Origin: Pseudomonadota bacterium
GTDB lineage: Bacteria; Desulfobacterota; Syntrophia; Syntrophales; JADFWA01
DNA length: 14,023 nt
Direction: 5' to 3'
Assembly (NCBI GenBank): GCA_030612385.1
Contig: JAUWNZ010000009.1
Span: forward strand, 1-14,023
Shown here one piece after another: positions 7,630 to 14,023 of the stretch. Below the pieces are notes generated by a model. That model saw nothing but the letters and a program-made list of their open reading frames with translations, was not told the DNA's origin and made no database searches. The position numbers and the translations under genes were made by a program. Within the stretch, counting starts at the first letter, position 1. Each line of letters starts with the position of its first letter.

Positions 7630-8195
7630 CAATACACAAACCCCTGTCTGTGCCACTCAGTCTCAAAATCCCACATGGAAACAAAGAGAATACGCTCCAT
7701 CCGTAAAGGAAGATTTACACGCCCCAGCTTCGCCTTCACCCTTATGTAGTATTGCTTATCCTCCTTTAGAAGATTGTGAGGCACAACAGGCACACCGTTC
7801 AGATCTGACATGGCTCTCTTTGCATTATTAAGACCCGTGAATGTCGCGCGTTTTCCTCTCTTCTCGGTAAACGAAACATAAAATATCTTCTTTATGTTAT
7901 CATATTTAATGGTGTGTTTTATCTCCAGGCGAGATTCCCTTTTGTCCAACCAGTATTTACGTTCCTGATATACCTCTAATAAAAAAGTAAAAGTGATAGG
8001 GAGACCGGTAAATATGGCATCTTCCATATCCTTCGTAAAACAGTCAGCAACTCTGAAGTAAACCAGCACATTCTCGGCAGTACTTGTCACCAACAGATCA
8101 GTAATCTTTGCCTCAGTGCAATAAGCTCTGAAAGGTAAAATGAACAGAAGGCAAAAAGCAAAAGATACAAAAAAAAGAGAAATATTTTTGGGCAT
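7629..8195 (-). CDS. DUF4390 exported protein of the ntrYX cluster
   Basis: A protein of 188 residues from the ATG at 8195. Residues 5-24 form a hydrophobic signal-like segment (basic PKN start, then LFFVSFAFCLLFILPF), so it is probably exported or anchored in the inner membrane. The Cys in FRAYC is not a proper lipobox. The rest has no catalytic motif I can recognise. It is rich in beta-type segments and ends in ILFVSMWDFETEWHRQGF. DUF4390 genes next to ntrY-like kinases are a recurrent arrangement in proteobacteria, suggesting a periplasmic accessory or sensing role; that is inference. The stop overlaps the ntrY start by one base. A longer frame reaching 8321 would add 42 residues, most of them from the 77-bp repeat element, and is rejected in favour of the Shine-Dalgarno at 8201-8208. 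Confidence 0.75.
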   Translation of the reverse strand: MPKNISLFFVSFAFCLLFILPFRAYCTEAKITDLLVTSTAENVLVYFRVADCFTKDMEDAIFTGLPITFTFLLEVYQERKYWLDKRESRLEIKHTIKYDNIKKIFYVSFTEKRGKRATFTGLNNAKRAMSDLNGVPVVPHNLLKEDKQYYIRVKAKLGRVNLPLRMERILFVSMWDFETEWHRQGFVY

Positions 8196-8200
8196 GTAAA

Positions 8201-8221
8201 TCCTCTCCAGGGGTTCCCCTG
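8201..8221 (-). promoter_or_regulatory. Shine-Dalgarno of the DUF4390 gene beside a small hairpin
   Basis: On the - strand GGAGAGGA (8208-8201) lies 5 bases before the ATG at 8195 and decides the start. Immediately upstream is the palindrome CAGGGGAACCCCTG (8221-8208), a 6-bp stem with a 2-base loop that touches the Shine-Dalgarno. It could limit ribosome access, but no regulator is apparent. Confidence 0.55.
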
Positions 8222-8235
8222 ACCCGGACAAGACA

Positions 8236-8312
8236 GTAGGGGCAGGCCCCTGTGCCTGCCCGATTACAAATTGACCATACAATGCTGGGCAACCACAGGG
8301 GGTTGCCCCTAC
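8236..8312. repeat. 77-bp double-hairpin repeat element
   Basis: Two 26-base arms, 8236-8261 and 8287-8312, face each other across 25 bases. Both begin GTAGGGGCA when read inward, and together they form a long imperfect inverted repeat. Each arm is also a hairpin of its own: GGGCAGG with CCTGCCC on the left, and GGGCAACC with GGTTGCCC on the right. Bases that differ between the arms (GG versus AA or AC) stay paired within each arm. From memory, GTAGGGGC-type palindromes are scattered through many unrelated bacterial genomes. It lies in the lpxC-DUF4390 gap and could form an RNA structure upstream of the DUF4390 gene. Confidence 0.85.
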
Positions 8313-8522
8313 AAGTATCAAAATTTTTTATATTTATGAAGTTAGTTCGTCTATTTATTGAGCTATTACATTCAGAGCGCTATGTCACCCTGGATGCGAC
8401 CAACCGTGAACCTTTGAACCGTGAATCTCTGAACTGTGAACGGCTACAATACTAAGAAACTGCATGTTAAAAAGCAAGCTGAATTTAGAAAGTGAAACAT
8501 ACGAAAGGATGGTCTGAAAATA
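8313..8522. other. Remainder of the lpxC-DUF4390 gap
   Basis: No gene, terminator or convincing promoter is visible. It is AT-rich at 8320-8365 and contains the three tandem repeats at 8402-8446. It may hold the promoter of the DUF4390-ntrY-ntrX unit, but no -35/-10 pair with good spacing was found on the - strand. Confidence 0.4.
8402..8446. repeat. Three tandem 15-bp repeats
   Basis: AACCGTGAACCTTTG (8402-8416), AACCGTGAATCTCTG (8417-8431) and AACTGTGAACGGCTA (8432-8446) follow each other without gaps. The core AACCGTGAAC is also the arm of the inverted repeat at 2459-2470, so this belongs to the same dispersed word family. Confidence 0.75.
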
Positions 8523-9440
8523 TCAGACAGGAAGGACACTAAAAGTGGGAATATTGATTATCTCATCTGTCTCCTCTTCATCATTAAAACGACCTACTAT
8601 CGTCCAACTTTCTTCACTGGCTAAAAGCTTCTCAATAAGTAAATTGTTCAATTTATGTCCCGATTTATAAGCTATAAAATGACCAATAATCGGCATACCC
8701 AGTAAAGACAGATCTCCAATGGCATCGAGGATCTTATGTTTTACAAACTCATCAGAAAACCTTAATTTTCCCTTGTTGATAATCTTCTCATCGTCCAGGA
8801 CAATCGCGCTATCCAAAGAACCTCCGAGCGCTAACCCCTTTGCCTGAAGATGTTCAACGTCTCTTATAAATCCGAAGGTCCGCGCCGGGCAAATATCCTT
8901 CTCATAGGCAACATCAGAAAAATCCATATGATAGGACTGCTCACCGATTGCCGGATGCTCAAAATCAATTTTATAAGTAATTTTAAATTTCGGAGATGGT
9001 TTGATCATTGCCCAACCATCTCCGTCAGTTACAGGAATTGTCTTCTTTACCACCAAAAATCTTTCGCATTCACCCTGAACTACCGTCCCAACACCCTTCA
9101 ACATGTTGACAAAAGGCAGGGCGCTCCCATCCATAATCGGAATTTCAGGCGAATCTATCTCTACAATAGCATTGGTCACACCCATACCGCTAAAAGCGGA
9201 AAGCAAATGTTCAACCGTTGAAACCCTTGTCCCATTTGTTCCAAGATTAGTAGCCAGCATTGTATCACACACATTCTTCAATTCAGCCTTTATCACATTA
9301 TTTTTCGGTAAATCCTTACGAACAAAAATTATCCCATCATCAACCTCGGCCGGCTTTATGGTCATATTGACCTTTCTGCCGGAGTGCAACCCCACACTTT
9401 TACACCATATCTCGCTTTTTACTGTCCTCTGGAAATTCAT
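8523..9440 (-). CDS. lpxC: UDP-3-O-acyl-N-acetylglucosamine deacetylase LpxC
   Basis: A protein of 305 residues, the typical length of LpxC. It is the cytosolic zinc enzyme that removes acetate from UDP-3-O-acyl-GlcNAc, the committed step of lipid A synthesis. The predicted zinc ligands are H78 (TVEHLLSAF), H235 and D239 (KHKILDAIGDL). The catalytic residues E77 and H262 (SGHKLNN) are present. DGSALPF and CPARTFGF are further family blocks. AGGGG lies 5 bases before the ATG. Both flanking gaps exceed 300 bases, so it is probably its own transcription unit, although it has the same direction as queH upstream and DUF4390 downstream. No regulatory site was identified. Confidence 0.97.
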   Translation of the reverse strand: MNFQRTVKSEIWCKSVGLHSGRKVNMTIKPAEVDDGIIFVRKDLPKNNVIKAELKNVCDTMLATNLGTNGTRVSTVEHLLSAFSGMGVTNAIVEIDSPEIPIMDGSALPFVNMLKGVGTVVQGECERFLVVKKTIPVTDGDGWAMIKPSPKFKITYKIDFEHPAIGEQSYHMDFSDVAYEKDICPARTFGFIRDVEHLQAKGLALGGSLDSAIVLDDEKIINKGKLRFSDEFVKHKILDAIGDLSLLGMPIIGHFIAYKSGHKLNNLLIEKLLASEESWTIVGRFNDEEETDEIINIPTFSVLPV

Positions 9441-9664
9441 AGAAACCCCTACAGATCCGGTGAGAGCAACGAAAGTCTCGCTCTGTATATTGTATTAAGC
9501 GAATATGCAATAATTACACCAGGCATAGGCATCATTACGGTCACAGCACATTTTAGGTATAATCTATTGTAAAGACAAGACATTTAGTTAAAGATCATCA
9601 ATCCACCAAAAAGCTGGGGTGCGATTCTTTTTCTTCTTACATGTGTTGCAAAAGACACATTTCG
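9441..9664. other. lpxC leader region
   Basis: No gene is supported. The stretch is AT-rich and must contain the lpxC promoter if lpxC is transcribed alone. A TATAAT-like box at 9558-9563 lies on the wrong strand for lpxC and lacks a good -35. On the lpxC strand the TTGTCT and TATACC boxes are too close together to be a standard pair. Confidence 0.35.
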
Positions 9665-9732
9665 GGTTGTCAGGTTCAGGGTTGATTGTTTTCTAACCAC
9701 TGAACCGCTGGACCTTGGGCCTGAGTAATTAC
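9665..9732 (-). repeat. Second copy of the rarA-upstream repeat
   Basis: Its reverse complement aligns end to end with 2405-2470. It starts GTAATTACTCAGG, continues through TTCAGTGGTTAGAAAAC, and ends CCTGAACCTGACAACC. It is more diverged, and its internal 12-bp stem is degraded compared with the rarA copy. Confidence 0.7.
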
Positions 9733-9758
9733 GCATGGACAAACGAGTTTGTCCATGC
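9733..9758. repeat. Perfect 11-bp palindromic hairpin
   Basis: GCATGGACAAA (9733-9743) pairs perfectly with TTTGTCCATGC (9748-9758) around a 4-base loop. It directly abuts the 9665-9732 repeat. There is no T-run next to it, so it is a palindromic repeat rather than a typical terminator. Confidence 0.8.
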
Positions 9759-9803
9759 CGCCCGCCTTTTAGCCTTCAGCTATTTTCGGCTTGTCCGGGT
9801 TGT

Positions 9804-9826
9804 GGGACAGATTTAAAATCTGTCCC
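9804..9826. repeat. Perfect 23-base palindrome overlapping the end of queH
   Basis: GGGACAGATTT (9804-9814) and AAATCTGTCCC (9816-9826) are perfectly complementary with one central base. The queH stop codon (9815-9813) and its last few sense codons lie inside it, so the tail of QueH is encoded by the palindrome. It could act as a transcript-end hairpin, although no T-run follows on the queH strand. Confidence 0.8.
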
Positions 9827-10358
9827 TTCCCTTAGAATAAAATCGTTCCTTTTCACTATAAATACAGCCACAATACTGTTGTCGATACATGCCCAGATCA
9901 TTAGATATCTTTATCCCTTTTTTCCAGCCTTCACGAAAATCATGATAGAGGAACTTGACTCGATATTTCTTTGCCAGACTTTCCCCAATACTTCTGATCA
10001 TCTCGTGATCTTGAAACTTGCTGTAAAGCAGGGTAGTCGTAAATCCATCAAATTGTCCTCTCCTGGCAATATGAGCAGAATATCTTAATCGGGAGTAATA
10101 GCAATACCTGCATCTGTCCTCTTCTCTGAATACCACACTTCTTAAAAAATCCTCCATGGGATACTCATCATGAGAGATAACCTCTAACCCCACACCTTCT
10201 GCGTATTCATTAACTGTATCAAGTCGCTTTTTATATTCGAGATAGGGCTGAATATTAGGATTATAAAAAAGCCCCATAACATTATGACCATTTTCCCTCA
10301 ACGTCACAAGGGGGTATATTGCGCAGGGGGCACAGCAAATATGAAGTAAAATCTTCAC
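9813..10358 (-). CDS. queH: Epoxyqueuosine reductase QueH
   Basis: A protein of 181 residues from the GTG at 10358. QueH (DUF208) reduces epoxyqueuosine to queuosine in tRNA, the last step of Q synthesis, and is a non-homologous alternative to QueG. Conserved cysteines for the iron-sulfur and iron site are visible: CCAPC at residues 8-12, CRYC at 83-86 and CGC at 163-165. The GTGA overlap with the ruvB stop implies translational coupling, and [12 protein letters not shown] is the usual N-terminus. A GTG three codons earlier (10367) is possible. The C-terminal GRDRF comes from the palindrome at 9804-9826, so the tail may have been altered by that repeat. No other queuosine gene is in view. Confidence 0.92.
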   Translation of the reverse strand: MKILLHICCAPCAIYPLVTLRENGHNVMGLFYNPNIQPYLEYKKRLDTVNEYAEGVGLEVISHDEYPMEDFLRSVVFREEDRCRYCYYSRLRYSAHIARRGQFDGFTTTLLYSKFQDHEMIRSIGESLAKKYRVKFLYHDFREGWKKGIKISNDLGMYRQQYCGCIYSEKERFYSKGRDRF

Positions 10359-11359
10359 TCCACCCACCTTCTTCCAAAGTGTTCATAGGCAATCCTGGTG
10401 GCTACCCTCCCCCTCATAGTCCTCTGGAGATACCCTTCCTGGATGAGATACGGTTCATAGATATCCTCAATGGTATCTCTCTCCTCCCCTATTGCAGATG
10501 AGAGGTTATCAATTCCCACCGGTCCACCGTTAAACTTATCGATCAAAGTCAACAACATTTTCCGGTCCATCTGATCAAATCCCCTGTGATCAACTGCAAG
10601 CATTTCCAGGGCATCAATGGCCACTTTTCTGCTGATTAAGCCATCCGCCTTGACCTCGGCAAAATCCCGTACTCTTTTGAGGAGGCGGTTGGCTATACGT
10701 GGAGTACCGCGAGACCGGTCGGCTATCTCATAGGCCCCTTCATTTTCAAGTCTTACCGATAATATCTCTGCCGACCTCTTAATAATAATTGAAAGTTCTT
10801 CAGGAGAATAAAACTCCAGCCTGAAACTTATACCGAAGCGATCACGAAGTGGTGATGTGAGCAGCCCGGCCCTGGTAGTTGCGCCCATCAACGTAAATTC
10901 AGGAATCGGGAGTCTCATTGAACGTGCCGACGGTCCCTGGCCGATGAGGATATCGATATGGTAATCCTCCATTGCCGGATACAAAATCTCTTCCACAACA
11001 TGAGAAAGTCTGTGAATCTCATCTATAAACAGGATATCATGCTCGTGAAGATTGGTTAAAATTGCAGCCAGGTCTCCAGGACGTTCTATAACGGGGCCTG
11101 ATGTAATCTTGATATTGACCTCCATCTCTCTGGCCATAATGTAAGCCAGGGTAGTTTTCCCCAGGCCGGGAGGCCCATAAAGCAGCACATGATCGAGGGC
11201 ATCACCTCTTCTTTTGGCAGCCTCGATAAAGATGGAAAGGTTTTCCTTTACCTTCTCCTGCCCCACATAATCAGCAAGGGTCTTTGGGCGTAGTGAGCGT
11301 TCATAGCCATTTTCACCTTCAAGTCTTGCCGGAGTTACCACAGAGTTTTCCATAACCAT
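10355..11359 (-). CDS. ruvB: Holliday junction branch migration helicase RuvB
   Basis: A protein of 334 residues from the ATG at 11359. It forms the hexameric AAA+ motor that drives branch migration of Holliday junctions with RuvA. Walker A GPPGLGKT is at about 62-69, Walker [10 protein letters not shown] at about 109-117, sensor-1 GATTRAG at about 159-165, and the arginine finger LRDRFG at R174. The C-terminal winged-helix domain ends with the family block [16 protein letters not shown]. In-frame ATGs at 11389 and 11353 are alternatives. 11359 has a weak GGA about 7 bases upstream and gives the usual length. It lies 51 bases after ruvA and overlaps queH by 4 bases. Confidence 0.96.
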   Translation of the reverse strand: MVMENSVVTPARLEGENGYERSLRPKTLADYVGQEKVKENLSIFIEAAKRRGDALDHVLLYGPPGLGKTTLAYIMAREMEVNIKITSGPVIERPGDLAAILTNLHEHDILFIDEIHRLSHVVEEILYPAMEDYHIDILIGQGPSARSMRLPIPEFTLMGATTRAGLLTSPLRDRFGISFRLEFYSPEELSIIIKRSAEILSVRLENEGAYEIADRSRGTPRIANRLLKRVRDFAEVKADGLISRKVAIDALEMLAVDHRGFDQMDRKMLLTLIDKFNGGPVGIDNLSSAIGEERDTIEDIYEPYLIQEGYLQRTMRGRVATRIAYEHFGRRWVE

Positions 11360-11410
11360 ACTATTTTCCGAAAAATGACAAGAAAACATGAGTTATCGAG
11401 TAATGGTCTG

Positions 11411-12019
11411 TCAACGAGATAAAATCTTTAAAACTTTTTTCAAGACAACTTCCAGAGCTAATTCTTCCGAGGACTCGTCCATCACACTATCCAGCGTGTT
11501 GCTGACAGCATTTCTTTTGTAACCAAGATTAATCAAAGCCGACAGGGCATCTTCTCTCATCAGTTCTTCCGATGTTTTCCTGTCACTTACGGCAGATATC
11601 ACCTCTTCCGATTTAAGTTTTATGATTTTATCCTTAAGCTCAAGTATCATTCTTTCAGCCGTCTTCTTCCCGACACCAGGTATGTTTACAAGGCTGCTTA
11701 GGTTTCCGGTGGAAACAGCCTCAACCAGCTCTTTTGCGGAAATTCCTGAAAGAATGTTCATCGCAAGCTTCGGTCCTATACCTGATACGAGAAGCATCAA
11801 TTGGAAAACCTCCTTCTCCTTCGCGGTAGAAAAACCAAAAAGGCTGATTGAATCATTTCTCAAATATGTATAGGTATTTAAGGTAACCGGTTGGTCGGTA
11901 TCGGGAAGGACGTAAAAGGTGGATAAAGGAACAAGTACACGGTATCCTATCCCATTAACATCAATTATTACGCAGTCAATGGATTTGTATATTAATATTC
12001 CGTTTATTCTAACTATCAT
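11411..12019 (-). CDS. ruvA: Holliday junction DNA-binding protein RuvA
   Basis: A protein of 202 residues, the standard RuvA length. It binds four-way junctions as a tetramer and loads RuvB. The N-terminal OB fold (about 1-63) begins MIVRINGILI. Two helix-hairpin-helix motifs follow, VSGIGPKLAMNIL at 78-90 and IPGVGKKTAERMI at 113-125. The C-terminal RuvB-binding domain is at about 155-202. The acidic-pin position, Glu55-Asp56 in E. coli (REDA), reads RNDS here, so one of the two acids is an asparagine. The ATG directly follows the ruvC stop (TGAATG), so the two are translated from the same message. Confidence 0.96.
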   Translation of the reverse strand: MIVRINGILIYKSIDCVIIDVNGIGYRVLVPLSTFYVLPDTDQPVTLNTYTYLRNDSISLFGFSTAKEKEVFQLMLLVSGIGPKLAMNILSGISAKELVEAVSTGNLSSLVNIPGVGKKTAERMILELKDKIIKLKSEEVISAVSDRKTSEELMREDALSALINLGYKRNAVSNTLDSVMDESSEELALEVVLKKVLKILSR

Positions 12020-12499
12020 TCAGATGGGTACAATCTTTAAAAAATTTGAATGGCAAATAGCAACGGCCAAAGCATCCGAAGCATCCACCGGCGGTAACTC
12101 CGACAGGTTTAATATGGTTTTGACCATCTGCTGAACCTGCCTCTTTTCTGCCCTGCCGTAACCAACAACTGCTTTTTTTACCTCAAGAGGGGTGTACTCG
12201 TAAATCGGGATATTGCTATGACAACTTGCCAGCATTACCACTCCTTTTACCTGCGCCTGCTTTATAAGACTATTAACATTTTTACCATAGAAAATATCTT
12301 CCAATGCCATAGCATCAGGCGCAAAGTCTTCAACAATCTCTATTAAATCATCATATATTTTTGCCAAACATTTTGATAAGGGTTCACTTTTTGTCCGTCT
12401 TATCTCACCATGCACAACATCTATAGTTTTGTCATAATCTTTTTCGATTACACCATACCCCGTAATATTAATACCCGGATCTACTCCCAAAATTCTCAC
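12020..12499 (-). CDS. ruvC: Crossover junction endodeoxyribonuclease RuvC
   Basis: A protein of 159 residues with an RNase H-like fold that cuts Holliday junctions symmetrically. The four catalytic acids are present: D7 (GVDPG), E67 (ALEDIFYG), D139 and D142 (VDASDALAVAICH). The start is a GTG at 12499, supported by the conserved MRILGVDPG N-terminus and an AGAGGA about 11 bases upstream. It lies 18 bases after yebC and directly abuts ruvA. Confidence 0.96.
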   Translation of the reverse strand: MRILGVDPGINITGYGVIEKDYDKTIDVVHGEIRRTKSEPLSKCLAKIYDDLIEIVEDFAPDAMALEDIFYGKNVNSLIKQAQVKGVVMLASCHSNIPIYEYTPLEVKKAVVGYGRAEKRQVQQMVKTILNLSELPPVDASDALAVAICHSNFLKIVPI

Positions 12500-12517
12500 T
12501 TCCCTGAGAATCCTCTC

Positions 12518-13276
12518 TTATTGGCTCAATTTTTCCATTATTTCATTCGAGATGTCAAAATTAGCATAAACATTCTGAACATCATCACAATCTTCCATTT
12601 TTTCCAAAAGTTTAATCATCTGTTCCGCTTTTTTTTCGTCATTCAATTTCACGGTATTCTGAGGAAACATACTTATCTGCGCAAGAACATACTTGAGTTT
12701 TGCATCATCAATAGCCTTCTTCACGCTCTCAAAAGAGGCTGGATCGGTAATGACCTCGTACTCTTTTTCTTCTTCTGCTATGTCTTCACCACCTGCTTCG
12801 AGCACCAGTTCCATCAGGGAATCCTCATCTATCTCATCCTTTTCAAATACGAAGCTGCCCTTCTTTTCAAACATCCAGGAAACACATCCGTTTTCCGCAA
12901 GATTTCCACCATATTTCGAAAATATATGCCTTATTTCCGCCACGGTTCTCTTCTTGTTATCGGTCATCGCCTCCACCAACACCGCAACTCCACCAGGGCC
13001 ATACCCCTCATACGTTATTTCTTCCAAATACGACGAACCATCTTCCAGACCGCCCGTACCCTTGCTTATGGCCCTTTCCAGATTGTCTTTCGGCATATTT
13101 TCAGCCTTTGCGGTCGCTATCGCCTGCCTTAGTCTCGAATTAGCATCCGGGTCGCCCCCACCAAGCCTTGCCGCAAGGGTTATTTCTTTTATCAGTTTCG
13201 AAAATACCTTTCCCCGCTTTGCGTCAGCAGCGCCTTTTTTTCTCTTTATTGTACTCCATTTCGAATGCCCGGACAT
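12518..13276 (-). CDS. yebC: YebC/TACO1-family protein (PmpR-like)
   Basis: A protein of 252 residues from the ATG at 13276, starting with the hallmark [20 protein letters not shown]. Other family blocks are [31 protein letters not shown] and GCVSWMF. YebC proteins have been described as DNA-binding regulators and, together with mitochondrial TACO1, as translation factors. The exact role here is not shown by the sequence. GGAG (13290-13287) lies 10 bases before this ATG; an in-frame ATG six codons earlier (13294) is less likely. It is the first gene of yebC-ruvC-ruvA-ruvB-queH, a frequent order, and sits just downstream of the rRNA terminator. Confidence 0.95.
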   Translation of the reverse strand: MSGHSKWSTIKRKKGAADAKRGKVFSKLIKEITLAARLGGGDPDANSRLRQAIATAKAENMPKDNLERAISKGTGGLEDGSSYLEEITYEGYGPGGVAVLVEAMTDNKKRTVAEIRHIFSKYGGNLAENGCVSWMFEKKGSFVFEKDEIDEDSLMELVLEAGGEDIAEEEKEYEVITDPASFESVKKAIDDAKLKYVLAQISMFPQNTVKLNDEKKAEQMIKLLEKMEDCDDVQNVYANFDISNEIMEKLSQ

Positions 13277-13396
13277 GGTGATCTGGCTCCACATTTATAT
13301 CAAATCAAAATACAAAATTTTATAGTAAAACGATTCGTAATTTTCTGACTTTTTACCTTTATATTTAAAAACATACCACAGTTAAAACATTCTTGC
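13277..13396. other. Leader between the rRNA terminator and yebC
   Basis: This very AT-rich stretch should contain the promoter of the yebC-ruv-queH operon on the - strand. TATAAA-like boxes are present (for example at about 13321-13326), but no good -35 is found at 16-18 bases, so no promoter is called. Confidence 0.4.
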
Positions 13397-13431
13397 AAAA
13401 AAAAACCCCTTCATAATTGAAGAGGTTTTTT
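13397..13431 (-). terminator. Rho-independent terminator of the rRNA operon
   Basis: On the - strand AACCTCTTCA (13427-13418) pairs with TGAAGGGGTT (13413-13404) around a 4-base ATTA loop. The stem has ten pairs with one G-U, and flanking A-T pairs extend it. A run of nine T follows (13405-13397, partly within the stem). It lies a few bases after the 5S rRNA and faces the right way. On the + strand the G-U becomes a C-A mismatch, so the orientation is clear. Confidence 0.92.
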
Positions 13432-13434
13432 AAT

Positions 13435-13551
13435 TTCGGCAACGTCCTACTCTCCCACACAGTCACCCATGCAGTACCATCAGCGCTGAAGAGCTTAACT
13501 TCCGTGTTCGGTATGGGAACGGGTGTACCCTCTTCGCTATAGCCACCGAAA
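13435..13551 (-). rRNA. rrf: 5S ribosomal RNA
   Basis: About 117 bases, with the diagnostic segments CCCGTTCCCATACCGAAC and ACGGAAGTTAAGCTCTTCAG, and GGGAGAGTAGGACGTTGCC near the 3' end when read on the - strand. The 5' TTTCGGTGGC and 3' GTTGCCGAAA ends pair as helix I, which sets the limits to within one or two bases. It is followed by a terminator and preceded by 23S, so it is the last gene of the operon. Confidence 0.95.
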
Positions 13552-13627
13552 ATTCGCTATATTTCAAGTTGCAATAATCGCATAAATGAATGTTGGTCAA
13601 GACTAAACATATAAAAGTGATAATTAT
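13552..13627 (-). other. 23S-5S spacer
   Basis: About 76 AT-rich bases between the two rRNAs, with no tRNA. Confidence 0.7.

Positions 13628-14023
<396 letters not shown>

Noticed and set aside
8196..8321. Longer N-terminus of the DUF4390 protein from 8321
   Set aside because: The 42 extra residues come largely from the palindromic 77-bp repeat. A good Shine-Dalgarno and a signal-like segment mark the ATG at 8195.
8402..8446. CRISPR array
   Set aside because: The units are only 15 bp, directly adjacent without spacers, and no cas gene is present.
9535..9563. TTACGG-17-TATAAT promoter on the + strand
   Set aside because: The -35 is poor and no + strand gene lies downstream.
9735..10088. + strand open frame of 117 codons across the repeats and queH
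   Set aside because: It starts inside a palindrome and runs antisense to queH.
12410..13325. Long + strand open frames opposite yebC and ruvC (12410-13132, 12693-13325)
   Set aside because: They are antisense to well-conserved genes, have low-complexity Ser/Phe-rich products and no family resemblance.
13552..13627. tRNA in the 23S-5S spacer
   Set aside because: The stretch is AT-rich with no cloverleaf, T-loop or acceptor stem.

Overview
This window looks like an ordinary chromosomal core region of a Gram-negative bacterium. The genes most resemble those of the former Deltaproteobacteria (Desulfobacterota). That placement is an inference from gene content and order: lpxC shows an LPS-bearing outer membrane, a DUF4390-ntrY-ntrX cluster is present, and yebC-ruvC-ruvA-ruvB is followed by queH. 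No phage, transposase, CRISPR or recognisable defence gene is visible.

Layout. On the + strand, positions 170-2245 hold a two-gene unit: a MoxR-type AAA+ ATPase and a CoxE-like von Willebrand A protein. It is followed by rarA (2502-3854). Everything after that is on the - strand. Read in transcription order from the right edge, this is the 3' part of a 23S rRNA gene (to about 13628), 5S rRNA (about 13551-13435), a strong rho-independent terminator, then yebC, ruvC, ruvA, ruvB and queH as a tight operon. After a 372-base gap comes lpxC, and after a 327-base gap come DUF4390, ntrY and ntrX. rarA and ntrX converge at 3855-3962.

How the genes work together. ruvC, ruvA and ruvB encode the complete Holliday-junction branch-migration and resolution machine, and rarA adds another replication-fork AAA+ ATPase. 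yebC (a translation or regulatory factor) and queH (tRNA queuosine synthesis) share the ruv operon. lpxC performs the committed step of lipid A synthesis. ntrY and ntrX form a membrane histidine kinase and sigma-54 activator pair, and the small exported DUF4390 protein is translationally coupled to the kinase. The MoxR and VWA proteins are probably a chaperone-like pair whose client is not in view.

The least explained part is the intergenic DNA. Almost every gap is filled with short palindromic or inverted repeats. They include a possible MITE-like element of about 140 bp with a related half-copy 3.1 kb away, a 65-bp repeat present twice in opposite orientations, a 77-bp double-hairpin element, and 15-bp tandem repeats. 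Several abut start or stop codons and seem to supply the leader of ntrX, the upstream region of rarA and the last codons of queH. I see no convincing new multi-gene system. The repeats and their placement are the main points worth a second look.
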